Below, one piece after another: positions 36,833 through 45,537 of a DNA stretch of 53,567 bases (positions within the stretch are counted from its first letter, which is position 1; the number at the start of each line of letters is the position of its first letter). This DNA is from an uncultured Pelagibacteraceae bacterium (GTDB lineage Bacteria; Pseudomonadota; Alphaproteobacteria; Pelagibacterales; AG-422-B15), in contig CACMLX010000009.1 of assembly GCA_902614655.1 (NCBI GenBank), positions 1 to 53,567 of the forward strand, written 5' to 3'. Under the pieces are notes generated by a model that saw nothing but the letters and a program-made list of their open reading frames with translations, made no database searches and was not told the origin of the DNA. The position numbers and the translations under genes were made by a program.

Positions 36833-36844
36833 AAGCTTACCTGC

Positions 36845-38770
36845 TTACGATTGCTTATTATCTTCTTTGACTTCCTCGAATTCAGCATCAACAACTTTTT
36901 CATTATTCTGGTCAGATCCAGCAGCTGTATTATCAGATGGCTCGTTTGGATTAGGAGCATCTTGTTGTTGAGCCTTATACATTGCTTCACCTAATTTCAT
37001 AGACGATTGCGTTAATGCTTCAAGTCCACTTTTAATCTTATCGGTGTCATCTGAAGCGACAGCTTCTCTTAAAGCCTTAATATCATTTTCAATTGTATTC
37101 TTTTCTTGCTCAGAAACCTTATCACCAAATTCTTTTAGATTTTTCTCGGCAGAGTGTATCATTGTGTCTGCTTGGTTTTTAACATCAACGCCTTCTCGCT
37201 TTTTCTTATCTGCTTCCGCGTTGGCTTCAGCTTCCTTAACCATTTTGTCGATCTCTTCTTCACTCAAACCACCCGATGCTTGTATTTTAATTTGTTGTTC
37301 TTTTCCTGTACCTTTGTCTTTTGCAGACACATTTACAATTCCATTAGCGTCAATATCAAATGTTACTTCAATTTGAGGAACGCCCCTAGGCGCAGGTGGT
37401 ATGCCTACTAAGTCAAAATTACCAAGTAATTTATTATCAGCAGCCATTTCTCTCTCACCCTGACACACTCGAATTGTTACAGCAGTTTGATTGTCATCAG
37501 CAGTTGAAAATACCTGACTTTTCTTAGTAGGAATTGTTGTATTTTTATCAATTAATTTTGTAAAGACGCCACCAAGAGTTTCAATACCAAGGGATAGAGG
37601 TGTAACATCAAGTAGTAATACATCCTTGACATCCCCTTGAAGGATACCAGCTTGAATAGCTGCACCTTGTGCAACAACTTCATCTGGGTTCACTCCTTTA
37701 TTTGGTTCTTTACCAAAAAAATTTTTAACAGTTTCTATAACTTTTGGCATTCTTGTCATTCCACCAACCAAGACTACCTCGTCAATTTCACCGGCACTCA
37801 GACCGGCGTCCTTGAGAGCGGCATTACATGGTTTAATTGTTTTTTCAATTAAATCATCAACAAGTGTTTCAAGCTTTGCTCTTGTCACCTTGATATTTAA
37901 ATGTTTAGGGCCTGATTGATCAGCTGTAATAAATGGTAAATTAATTTCTGTTTGAGATGTTGAAGATAATTCGATCTTAGCCTTCTCAGCAGATTCTTTC
38001 AATCTTTGGAGCGCTAATTTATCTTGAGTAAGGTCAATATTATTTTCTTTCTTAAATTCTTCAGCAAGATAATTTAAAAGACGAGTGTCAAAGTCCTCAC
38101 CACCTAAAAATGTATCACCATTAGTTGACTTTACTTCAAAAACTCCATCACCAATTTCTAAGATTGAAATATCAAAAGTACCACCACCTAAATCATATAC
38201 AGCAATAGTTTTGCCATCCTTCTTATCTAAACCATATGCTAGTGCGGCAGCAGTTGGCTCATTGACTATTCTTTCAACCTCAAGTCCAGCTATTTTACCA
38301 GCATCTTTAGTAGCTTGTCTTTGAGCATCATTAAAGTAAGCAGGAACAGTGATGACTGCTTTTTCAACTTTTTCTCCTAAATATCTTTCTGCATCTTCTT
38401 TTAATTTTTGAAGTACAAAGGCAGAAATCTGAGATGGTGAATATTTTTCAGATCCTGACTCTACCCATGCATCACCATTTTCAGATTTAATGATTTTAAA
38501 AGGCACCATGTCGGCATCTTTTTTGACCATTGGGTCTTCGAAAGACCTGCCTATAAGTCTCTTGATTGCAAAAAATGTATTTTCAGGGTTTGTGACGCCT
38601 TGCCTTTTTGCAGGTTGTCCAACTAACTTTTCTTCATCACTTCCAAAACTTATAATTGAAGGCGTAGTTCTAGATCCTTCAGCATTTTCAATAACCTTGG
38701 GGTCCTTCCCATCCATTATCGAGATACAACTATTTGTAGTCCCTAAATCTATTCCTATTACTTTTGCCAT
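36845..38770 (-). CDS. dnaK: Chaperone DnaK (Hsp70)
   Basis: 641 residues from ATG 38770, where the invariant [14 protein letters not shown] begins; the longer frame to 38827 would run into the promoter. The ATPase domain has [17 protein letters not shown] and [13 protein letters not shown]. The substrate domain starts after the [14 protein letters not shown] segment, and the lid ends in an acidic [20 protein letters not shown] tail, close to the DnaJ/client-binding C-terminal motif of proteobacterial DnaK. Middle of grpE-dnaK-dnaJ. Confidence 0.98.
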   Translation of the reverse strand: MAKVIGIDLGTTNSCISIMDGKDPKVIENAEGSRTTPSIISFGSDEEKLVGQPAKRQGVTNPENTFFAIKRLIGRSFEDPMVKKDADMVPFKIIKSENGDAWVESGSEKYSPSQISAFVLQKLKEDAERYLGEKVEKAVITVPAYFNDAQRQATKDAGKIAGLEVERIVNEPTAAALAYGLDKKDGKTIAVYDLGGGTFDISILEIGDGVFEVKSTNGDTFLGGEDFDTRLLNYLAEEFKKENNIDLTQDKLALQRLKESAEKAKIELSSTSQTEINLPFITADQSGPKHLNIKVTRAKLETLVDDLIEKTIKPCNAALKDAGLSAGEIDEVVLVGGMTRMPKVIETVKNFFGKEPNKGVNPDEVVAQGAAIQAGILQGDVKDVLLLDVTPLSLGIETLGGVFTKLIDKNTTIPTKKSQVFSTADDNQTAVTIRVCQGEREMAADNKLLGNFDLVGIPPAPRGVPQIEVTFDIDANGIVNVSAKDKGTGKEQQIKIQASGGLSEEEIDKMVKEAEANAEADKKKREGVDVKNQADTMIHSAEKNLKEFGDKVSEQEKNTIENDIKALREAVASDDTDKIKSGLEALTQSSMKLGEAMYKAQQQDAPNPNEPSDNTAAGSDQNNEKVVDAEFEEVKEDNKQS

Positions 38771-38797
38771 ATTTTTACTCTGAATTAATATTTGTTC

Positions 38798-38829
38798 TAT
38801 ATATGGGTAGTTGATTTTGCAGTACAACC
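38798..38829 (-). promoter_or_regulatory. Sigma-32 (RpoH)-like promoter of dnaK
   Basis: On the minus strand the -10 region CCCATATATA (38798-38807) matches the CCCATNTA consensus. The -35 region GTTGTA, just upstream around 38823-38828, differs from CTTGAA at two positions, with a 13-15 base spacer. It lies about 28-59 bp before the dnaK ATG, between grpE and dnaK. No CIRCE inverted repeat is present here or before grpE, and no hrcA gene is in the cluster. Confidence 0.6.
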
Positions 38830-38889
38830 CCTTGCTTAAAAAAAGAGTAAAATGAGATTGTTAATTATTATTATACTATCCTATTGATA

Positions 38890-39444
38890 TTATTTAACTT
38901 TTTTCTTTATCACGCCTACAAGTGCTGGTCTTAGAAGTCTATCTCCAATTTTGTATCCCTCTTGTACAACCTCAGCAACAGTTCCTGCTTCTTGATCATC
39001 CTTTTCAACTTCAAACATCGCTTGGTGGATATTCGGATCAAATTGCTCACCCAGTGATTTAATTTGTTCAATCTTAAATCTTTCAAAAGTAGATATAATT
39101 TGTTTTTCGGTAAGCTCAATTCCCTCAAATAGTTGTGAAAGACTGTCTGATTTTTCTTTTACTTCTTTAACTTTAACTGAAGCTATAGCTCTTTGTAGAT
39201 TATCGAGAACTGATAGTATCTCTTTTGCGAAATTTGAAATCACATAATTGCTTAAGTCCTCTTTTTCTCTATCAAATCTTTTTCTTAGATTTTCATTTTC
39301 AGCCAGGCTAGTTAGAAGCCTACTTTCAAGCTCTTTAAGCTTATCATTATCATCTGCACCCGCGTCTTCTGTTTTTACTTCAGAATTTTCATCTACTTTA
39401 GCTGGCTTGGGGTCTAAATTTTTTTTATTTTTATTTTTGGCCAT
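38890..39444 (-). CDS. grpE: Nucleotide exchange factor GrpE
   Basis: 184 residues. Releases ADP from DnaK. An acidic/lysine-rich N-terminus leads into the long coiled coil (LKELESRLLTSLAENENLRKRFDREKEDLSNYV). The C-terminal beta domain has QIKSLGEQFDPNIHQAMFEVEKDDQEAGTVAEVVQEGYKIGDRLLRPALVGV, the GrpE signature. In many alphaproteobacteria hrcA lies directly upstream; here the next gene is divergent rph across 59 bp, so hrcA is missing from its expected place. Confidence 0.96.
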   Translation of the reverse strand: MAKNKNKKNLDPKPAKVDENSEVKTEDAGADDNDKLKELESRLLTSLAENENLRKRFDREKEDLSNYVISNFAKEILSVLDNLQRAIASVKVKEVKEKSDSLSQLFEGIELTEKQIISTFERFKIEQIKSLGEQFDPNIHQAMFEVEKDDQEAGTVAEVVQEGYKIGDRLLRPALVGVIKKKVK

Positions 39445-39503
39445 ATTTAATTATGTAATGATCTATATTATTTTCGTCAATACATAGTATAATTTATCAC
39501 TCA
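39445..39503. promoter_or_regulatory. Divergent rph/grpE promoter region
   Basis: For rph, a perfect TATAAT lies at 39488-39493, only 10 bases before the ATG, implying a very short leader; no good -35 is seen. For grpE, the minus strand reads TTGACG (about 39473-39478) and, 17 bases on, TACATA. No inverted repeat typical of CIRCE (TTAGCACTC arms) occurs. Assignments are from pattern only. Confidence 0.4.
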
Positions 39504-40217
39504 ATGAGAAATAATAGAAATATTAACCAATTAAGAGATATAGAAATAATTCCTAATTTTTCATGCAATCCGGAAGGCTCATGCTTAATTAAATGTGGCG
39601 ATACGCATGTGATCTGCAGTGCATCGCTTGATAGAAATTTACCAAGATGGTTAAAAAATTCAGAGACTGGGTGGGTAACAGCGGAATATGGGATGTTACC
39701 AAGATCAACTTATGAGAGAATGTCTAGAGAGGCCGCCAAAGGTAAACAATCTGGTAGAACACAGGAAATACAAAGACTAATTGGAAGGTCATTAAGATCT
39801 ATAGTTAATTTAGAAGATTTAAGAGAATTACAAATAATAATAGATTGTGATGTTATTCAAGCAGATGGTGGAACAAGAACCGCTTCAATTTCAGGATCAT
39901 TTATCGCACTTCAATTATGTATAAATAACATGCTTAATAAAAAAATTATAAAAAAAAATCCAATTAGTGAATATGTTGCCGCAATCAGCTGTGGAATTAT
40001 AAACGGTGAACCTTATTTAGATTTAGATTTTGAGGAAGATCAAAATGCTGAAGTAGATGCAAATTTTGTAATAACAGAGAGTGGTAAATTAGTTGAAGTA
40101 CAGATGACTTCGGAAAAGAAGCTTTGTGAGGAGAGGTCATTTAATGCAATGTTGGAACTCGCAAAATCAGGGATCTCTGAGATCATCCAAATGCAAAAAA
40201 AAATTCTAAGTGATTAA
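39504..40217 (+). CDS. rph: Ribonuclease PH
   Basis: 237 residues. Phosphorolytic 3' trimming of tRNA precursors and other RNAs. GSCLIKCGDTHVICSASLD, WVTAEYGMLPRSTYERMSREAAKGKQSGRTQEIQRLIGRSLRS and IDCDVIQADGGTRTASISG are the family core, including phosphate-binding arginines; the C-terminus has EVQMTSEKKLCEERSFNAML. The rph-rdgB order is conserved in alphaproteobacteria. Overlaps rdgB by 8 bp. Confidence 0.98.
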   Translation: MRNNRNINQLRDIEIIPNFSCNPEGSCLIKCGDTHVICSASLDRNLPRWLKNSETGWVTAEYGMLPRSTYERMSREAAKGKQSGRTQEIQRLIGRSLRSIVNLEDLRELQIIIDCDVIQADGGTRTASISGSFIALQLCINNMLNKKIIKKNPISEYVAAISCGIINGEPYLDLDFEEDQNAEVDANFVITESGKLVEVQMTSEKKLCEERSFNAMLELAKSGISEIIQMQKKILSD

Positions 40218-40824
40218 AAATATAAAAGAAATAGTTATTGCCAGTCATAACGAAGGAAAGATAAGAGAAATCAGATCTCTATTAAAGCCAATGGGATTCA
40301 AAATTTACTCTGCAAAAAAATTTTGTATCAATGAACCAATCGAAAATGGAAAAACTTTTAAAGAAAATTCTCTAATAAAATCAAAAAATGCTGCCAAAAA
40401 ATCAGGCATTCCTGCCATAGCTGACGATAGTGGCCTTTGTATCCTATCGCTTGGTAATCAGCCTGGAATATATTCAGCCAGATGGGCAGGAAAGGATAAA
40501 AATTTCAACACGGCAATCAGAAAAATACACCAAAAAATTCTTAAAAATAATTATGTAAAAAAGAGTTCTCGAAAAGCTTTTTTTTGTTGTGCTTTATCCA
40601 TTTATTTTCCAGATAATAATTACAGAGTATTCGAAGGAAAAAAATATGGACATGTTCAATTTCCCCCTCTAGGCAAAAATGGTTTTGGATATGATCCTAT
40701 TTTTGTGCCAATTGGTTATAAAAAAACATTTGGTGAAATGAATTTCGATTATAAGGAAAGAATAAGTCATCGATCAATAGCATTTAAAAAAATGAAAACG
40801 TATTTAGAAAGATTTATAGATTAA
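40210..40824 (+). CDS. rdgB: RdgB/HAM1 non-canonical purine NTP pyrophosphatase (dITP/XTP)
   Basis: 204 residues, GTG start at 40210 inside the end of rph. Removes dITP and XTP from the nucleotide pool. IVIASHNEGKIREIRSLL is the substrate-phosphate loop, ADDSGLCILSLGNQPGIYSARWAG has the catalytic aspartate, and GKNGFGYDPIFVPIGYKKTFGEM follows, then SHRSIAFKKM. hemW, which often follows rdgB, is not here; the next gene is convergent and shares the TTAA stop overlap. Confidence 0.96.
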   Translation: MIKNIKEIVIASHNEGKIREIRSLLKPMGFKIYSAKKFCINEPIENGKTFKENSLIKSKNAAKKSGIPAIADDSGLCILSLGNQPGIYSARWAGKDKNFNTAIRKIHQKILKNNYVKKSSRKAFFCCALSIYFPDNNYRVFEGKKYGHVQFPPLGKNGFGYDPIFVPIGYKKTFGEMNFDYKERISHRSIAFKKMKTYLERFID

Positions 40825-42113
40825 TTTAAAAGACTAAATTTTTGATTCTTTATTTTATATATTTTTGGTTGACGCGAGACATTGCCATTTGAAGTCATTT
40901 TAAACCATCCGTTTATACCAATAAAGCCATTGGAGTTATGCAGCGTTTCTATTGTGAAATTGTTTTTGTCTTGATGAAGATTACTGATGAGTCCAACAAT
41001 ATCATAACTTAACGCCGCTAAAGAGTGTGGCTTAGAATTGAAAATTTCTAAATACATATCCTCAAATTTTCTCCGATTATCTATGTCAAGTGCAGCGAAG
41101 TATCCATTATCTAAACCTGGTTCTTTTAGTGATAAATTTTTAGCCCACAATGAACTTCCAATATATTGTATTTTTTTAGGATCTACGTCGTAATATGGAA
41201 GTATAGAACTGAAGTTTGATACCTCTTGAAAATTTTGCGCGAAAATTATCAAGGCTTCAAAATTTAATTCACCGTAAGTATCTAATTTTTTTAATTTCTT
41301 CAATTCCTCTTTTGCTTTTTCAGAATTTTCTTTTTCCAATTGTTTAATTTTCTTTTCTAAATTAGCTTTTCTTTCTTCAAAATTAGAAACATCCTTTGAA
41401 ACATCATAAAAATCTGGAGAGTTTGGATTATAGAAAGTAAAGTTAAAGGTCGATAAATTATTTTTAGACTGAAATTGTTTAATTTCTTTTTCAACACGAC
41501 TTCCAAATTCATTTCTTGGAACTAATACAGCATATTTTTTTAAATTACGCTTGATGGAATAAGTTAATAATTCCTTTAATTCATCTTCTAATTTAAGTCC
41601 AAATACATATAATCTGTTATCTTGTATTTTAGAATTATTAGAAAATGTAACAATGGGTATATCTTTATTTTTTGTGACCTCCCTGACCTGATTTACTTTA
41701 TCAGAGAAAACTGGCCCAATAATTATATCTATATCATTTTCAAGTACGCTATATAATTGAGATAATAACTGCTCATCATCACCTGTATCAATTATTGTAA
41801 ATATTATTTTCTTATTATTTTTTTTTTCAACTGCCAATTGAGCAGAGTTTAATAACGATTTACCTATTTGATAATGTTTACCGCTTAAAGGGAGCATCAA
41901 AACAATATTAAGAAACTCCCTTTGAGCAGTATTTTTTTCTTCATTCAAAATCTGCGATGATAATGAATTATTATTTATATTCTTATTATCTAATTTTATA
42001 GATTTATTAAATGTGGTAGTTTCATTTTGGTAATTAGTTGGAGTCTCACAACTTAGAAAGCCAATGAATGTAAAGACAGTTATTAGTAGAATAAATTTTT
42101 TTTTTGGATACAT
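40821..42113 (-). CDS. LpoA/LppC-like lipoprotein, penicillin-binding protein activator
   Basis: 430 residues. Lysine-rich signal peptide with lipobox FLSC (KKKFILLITVFTFIGFLSCE), so lipid-anchored. The mature part has a periplasmic-binding-protein type I fold (IVLMLPLSGKHYQIGKSLLNSAQLAVEKK, then DIDIIIGPVFSDKVNQV, IPIVTFSNN). LpoA/LppC proteins activate peptidoglycan synthases. A highly charged coiled-coil insert of about 40 residues (near 239-277, rich in KKLEKE) interrupts the second lobe. Its ATG abuts that of divergent rsmI with no bases between, and the order LppC-rsmI is standard in alphaproteobacteria. Confidence 0.86.
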   Translation of the reverse strand: MYPKKKFILLITVFTFIGFLSCETPTNYQNETTTFNKSIKLDNKNINNNSLSSQILNEEKNTAQREFLNIVLMLPLSGKHYQIGKSLLNSAQLAVEKKNNKKIIFTIIDTGDDEQLLSQLYSVLENDIDIIIGPVFSDKVNQVREVTKNKDIPIVTFSNNSKIQDNRLYVFGLKLEDELKELLTYSIKRNLKKYAVLVPRNEFGSRVEKEIKQFQSKNNLSTFNFTFYNPNSPDFYDVSKDVSNFEERKANLEKKIKQLEKENSEKAKEELKKLKKLDTYGELNFEALIIFAQNFQEVSNFSSILPYYDVDPKKIQYIGSSLWAKNLSLKEPGLDNGYFAALDIDNRRKFEDMYLEIFNSKPHSLAALSYDIVGLISNLHQDKNNFTIETLHNSNGFIGINGWFKMTSNGNVSRQPKIYKIKNQKFSLLN

Positions 42114-43007
42114 ATGAATATAAAACTAAACAATGGTTATATTAATGAATTATTAGAATACGAAAAGGTTCAAAATGGATTATACATTGTGGCAACTCCA
42201 ATTGGAAATTTAGGTGATATTACCCTACGATCTCTTAAAATTCTGTCTTGTGTGGATTTAATCTTATGTGAAGATACTCGCATAAGTAAAAAATTAACGA
42301 ATAAATATGGAATTAAAACCCAACTAAAACCATTTCATAAATTCAACTCAAAAAACTCTATTCCATTAATAATAAAAAAATTACAAGCGGGATTATCAAT
42401 TGCAATAATATCTGATGCCGGGACGCCAATAATTTCGGATCCTGGTTCAGATCTCATAAAAATTTGTGATGAAAAAAAAATTAATGTATTTTCGTTACCT
42501 GGTCCATCAGCAACCATATCAAGCTATGTTTTGTCAAGTTTTGCTCAAAAATCTTTTATGTTTAGAAGTTTTTTTCCAAGACATAAAAATGAAGCTCTAA
42601 AAGAATTGGATTTGATAAAAAATCTTGAATGCGCAGTAATATATTTTGAATCACCTCTACGAATTCTAAAAACACTTAATTTTATCAATGATCATTATGG
42701 TAGTTGTGAGGTAACATTTGTAAGAGAATTAACTAAAAAGAATGAAGAAGTCATTAACTCGAATATTACGGAAGTAATTGAAAAACTGAGAAACAGAAAA
42801 AAAATTTTAGGTGAAATAACATTTGTGGTTAAGCCTCTTTGCCACAGTAAAGAAAATAAAATTTCAAATGAAGAAATTTCAATATTATCTGATCAACTTA
42901 TTGCTGCAGGGCTTAATACATCTAAAATTTCAAAAATTATTTCAACTTTCTTTAATCTTTCAAAAAGAGAGGTATATCAGTTAATAATAAAAAATAAGCA
43001 TTTATAA
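42114..43007 (+). CDS. rsmI: 16S rRNA (cytidine-1402-2'-O)-methyltransferase
   Basis: 297 residues. The SAM-binding tetrapyrrole-methylase fold is recognised by GLYIVATPIGNLGDITLRSLKIL, LCEDTRISKKLTNKYGI, AIISDAGTPIISDPGSDLIK and LPGPSATISSYVLS. About 22 residues precede GLYIVATP; no closer in-frame ATG exists. The start codon abuts that of the divergent lipoprotein in the palindrome CATATG, so its promoter must lie within that gene. yraN, the usual next gene, is absent. Confidence 0.96.
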   Translation: MNIKLNNGYINELLEYEKVQNGLYIVATPIGNLGDITLRSLKILSCVDLILCEDTRISKKLTNKYGIKTQLKPFHKFNSKNSIPLIIKKLQAGLSIAIISDAGTPIISDPGSDLIKICDEKKINVFSLPGPSATISSYVLSSFAQKSFMFRSFFPRHKNEALKELDLIKNLECAVIYFESPLRILKTLNFINDHYGSCEVTFVRELTKKNEEVINSNITEVIEKLRNRKKILGEITFVVKPLCHSKENKISNEEISILSDQLIAAGLNTSKISKIISTFFNLSKREVYQLIIKNKHL

Positions 43008-43031
43008 TTAAAATAATATATAGTTTGACTT

Positions 43032-43631
43032 ATGCTATCACCACTTAGATATCTATTTTCATTTGGTTTTATACTAATAATATTCTTCTGTTTTTCTAAT
43101 TGTGCGCAACTTGCAACAGGAGTTGCCGCGAAGGCAGTTACCGTATCTCAACAAGAAGAGCGATCTTTGGGTGAATATGTAGATGATACATTAATCAAGG
43201 CGATTATTAAAAATGCTTACTTTGATAATAATGATAAAATATTTTTTAATGTTGATGTTGAAGTATCTTTAGGAAGAGTTTTACTTACAGGAACAGTTGA
43301 AAATATGAATTTGAAAATCGAGGCAACTAGAATTGCCTGGGGCGTTAAAGGAGTTAAGTCTGTGATAAATGAAATTCAAGTAACTAACTCTGATAACATA
43401 CTTAATTTTGCTGATGATTTGGTAATTAGCACGAAGGTATTAGGCAAATTAATGATCAACGAAGAAGTGAACTCACTTAACTATAATGTCGAAACAGTAA
43501 ACAAGGTTGTATATATAATTGGAATTGCACTTAGTAAAGATGAACAAAACAAAGTTATTGAAATAGCCAATGAAGTTTTTGGAGTCGAGGAGGTTATAGA
43601 CTATATAATAGTAAAATCTAGTAATGAGTAA
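43032..43631 (+). CDS. BON-domain lipoprotein (OsmY/DolP-like)
   Basis: 199 residues. A signal peptide ends in a lipobox (FSNC) followed by AQLATGVAAKAVTVSQQEERSLGEYVDD, as in DolP-type proteins. Two BON domains follow: VDVEVSLGRVLLTGTVENMNLKIEATRIAWGVKGVKSVINEI and the weaker YNVETVNKVVYIIGIALSKDEQNKVIEIANEVFGVEEVID. BON lipoproteins help maintain outer-membrane integrity. It lies between rsmI and gshB and overlaps gshB by 8 bp. Confidence 0.92.
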   Translation: MLSPLRYLFSFGFILIIFFCFSNCAQLATGVAAKAVTVSQQEERSLGEYVDDTLIKAIIKNAYFDNNDKIFFNVDVEVSLGRVLLTGTVENMNLKIEATRIAWGVKGVKSVINEIQVTNSDNILNFADDLVISTKVLGKLMINEEVNSLNYNVETVNKVVYIIGIALSKDEQNKVIEIANEVFGVEEVIDYIIVKSSNE

Positions 43632-44565
43632 AAATATAAAAGTAGGTTTTCAAACAGATGCAATTGAAAATTTAAATTTTAAAACAGACAGTTCTTTACC
43701 ATTAATGTATGAGTCTCAAAAAAGAAAATATACAAATTACTTTTTTTTGCCTGGTTCGCTTACCTATAAAAATAGTTCTGTTTACGCAAGAGCACAGCAA
43801 ATAAAATTTAAAAAAAATAATTTTAACGATTATGTATTGAGCAAAGTACAAGAAATAAGACTTAATTCTTTAGATTATATCTTTGTCCGACAAGATCCAC
43901 CGTTTGATATGAAATATATCTCATCAATGCATCTACTAGAACAAATTAAGGGCAATACAACAATTGTAAACAGCCCAGTGGGTATTAGAAACGCACCAGA
44001 GAAAATTTCTATGCTAGCATACCAGAAAATAATACCCCCTACAATTGTTACGAGATTAAAAATTGAAGTAGATCGTTTTCTTGATAAACATGACAAAGCT
44101 GTAATAAAACCGTTATATGGAAATGGTGGAGAAGGTATTTTTTTATTAAGTAAAAAAGACAAAAACTATAATCAAATTATCGAACAATTTATAACTCAAA
44201 GAAGTGAACCATTTGTCATTCAAAAATTTCTTTCAGAAATTTCACGAGGAGATAAGAGAATAATAATAATTGATGGAAAACCAATTGCCGCTTTGAAAAG
44301 AATACCTAAATCCAATGAGATTAGGTCAAATATTCATGTTGGTGGATCAGGTAAGGCGGTTAAAATTACAGAACGAGATAGATTTATTTGTAATGAAATA
44401 AAGGGATTTTTAAAAGATCAGGGTTTATTTTTTGTTGGAATTGACGTAATAGGAAATTATTTGACCGAAATAAATGTTACTTCTCCAACTTGTATACAAG
44501 AAATAAAAAGACTTCACAAAATCGACATTGCTGAAGAAATATGGAAAAAGTTAAGAGCCCTATGA
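43624..44565 (+). CDS. gshB: Glutathione synthetase
   Basis: 313 residues. ATP-grasp enzyme joining gamma-glutamylcysteine and glycine. N-terminal VGFQTDAIENLNFKTDSSLPLMYESQKRKY, then YIFVRQDPPFDMKYI, VNSPVGIRNAPEKI, AVIKPLYGNGGEGIFLL and the metal-binding end FVGIDVIGNYLTEINVTSPTCIQEI all match GshB. Starts 8 bp inside the BON gene and is in the usual rsmI-gshB neighbourhood. Confidence 0.97.
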   Translation: MSKNIKVGFQTDAIENLNFKTDSSLPLMYESQKRKYTNYFFLPGSLTYKNSSVYARAQQIKFKKNNFNDYVLSKVQEIRLNSLDYIFVRQDPPFDMKYISSMHLLEQIKGNTTIVNSPVGIRNAPEKISMLAYQKIIPPTIVTRLKIEVDRFLDKHDKAVIKPLYGNGGEGIFLLSKKDKNYNQIIEQFITQRSEPFVIQKFLSEISRGDKRIIIIDGKPIAALKRIPKSNEIRSNIHVGGSGKAVKITERDRFICNEIKGFLKDQGLFFVGIDVIGNYLTEINVTSPTCIQEIKRLHKIDIAEEIWKKLRAL

Positions 44566-44574
44566 AAATATAAT

Positions 44575-45537
44575 ATGAGTTTACAAGCAAAAGTTCTGAA
44601 TTTTTTTTTGAAGAAATACATTAAAAATGTTCAATCCCCGGTTCATGAGAGATCATATGTTGAAGCTAGGGTTATGATGAACCAACAAGGATATACCAAT
44701 CAATCAACCCCATTTATTTCAAAACTTCTACAGAAATTTGTTTTTAAAAATTCAAAATCAAATATTCAGGTAGATGAAATAAAATTGGGGTCAATAAGAA
44801 CACTTAAATTTTCACACGAAAAATTTGAAGAAAATAAATGTATATTATATTTTCATGGTGGTGGATATGTTGCTGGCTCGCCTGAAACACATCAAAATAT
44901 GCTTCTTTTACTCGCTAAATTATCTTCAAAAAATATCTACGCAATTGATTACTCTCTATCACCTGAGCATCCTTTTCCACAAGCTATTGAAGATGCTATC
45001 TCAAGTTATAATGCGCTTTTAAAATTAGGTTATGAAAGTAAAAATATTGTTTTTGGTGGAGACTCTGCAGGTGGAAATTTAGCGTTGGTTACGACGTTAA
45101 AGTTGCAGGAGACCAAAAAAAAATTACCTTCCAAAATATTTTTATTATCACCCTGGGCAGATCTGACCGGTGAAGGGCAAAGTATTAGGGATAATTCTAT
45201 GTCTGATCCATATTTATCATATGACGATTGGCTTAATACTTCACTTTCGATGAAAAAAACTGTAGAGGAATGGTATGCACCAAATCAAAATTACAAAGAT
45301 CCACTAATATCTCCTGTATTTGCTAATTACTATAATTTTCCTGAAACATTGATACAGGTTAGTGATATTGAAATATTGTTTAGTGATTCAAAGGAAGTTA
45401 CATCAAAAATCAAGAAGGGAGATAATAAAGTTACGCTTAGTGTTTATAAAGATTTGCCACATGTTTGGCAGATTTTTACATTTTTGCCAGAAGCTAAGGA
45501 TGCACTCAATGAAATCTCATCCTTTTTATCATGCTAA
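44575..45537 (+). CDS. Alpha/beta hydrolase of the HSL-type esterase/lipase family
   Basis: 320 residues. The oxyanion-hole motif is HGGGYVAGSPETH (residues 94 on), the nucleophile Ser164 is in GGDSAGGNLAL, and the later DIEILFSDS and LPHVWQIF supply the probable Asp and His. DYSLSPEHPFPQAIEDAI is typical of hormone-sensitive-lipase-like esterases. No signal peptide, so cytoplasmic. Natural substrate unknown. The stop shares CTAA with convergent maeB. Confidence 0.93.
   Translation: MSLQAKVLNFFLKKYIKNVQSPVHERSYVEARVMMNQQGYTNQSTPFISKLLQKFVFKNSKSNIQVDEIKLGSIRTLKFSHEKFEENKCILYFHGGGYVAGSPETHQNMLLLLAKLSSKNIYAIDYSLSPEHPFPQAIEDAISSYNALLKLGYESKNIVFGGDSAGGNLALVTTLKLQETKKKLPSKIFLLSPWADLTGEGQSIRDNSMSDPYLSYDDWLNTSLSMKKTVEEWYAPNQNYKDPLISPVFANYYNFPETLIQVSDIEILFSDSKEVTSKIKKGDNKVTLSVYKDLPHVWQIFTFLPEAKDALNEISSFLSC

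Noticed and set aside
38085..38783. Several plus-strand ORFs of 60-100 residues opposite dnaK
   Set aside because: The dnaK antisense strand is open by codon bias; the translations are unstructured and have no recognisable domains.
38771..38827. A 19-residue N-terminal extension of DnaK
   Set aside because: DnaK starts invariantly with [14 protein letters not shown] or similar at 38770. The extension overlaps the sigma-32-like promoter.
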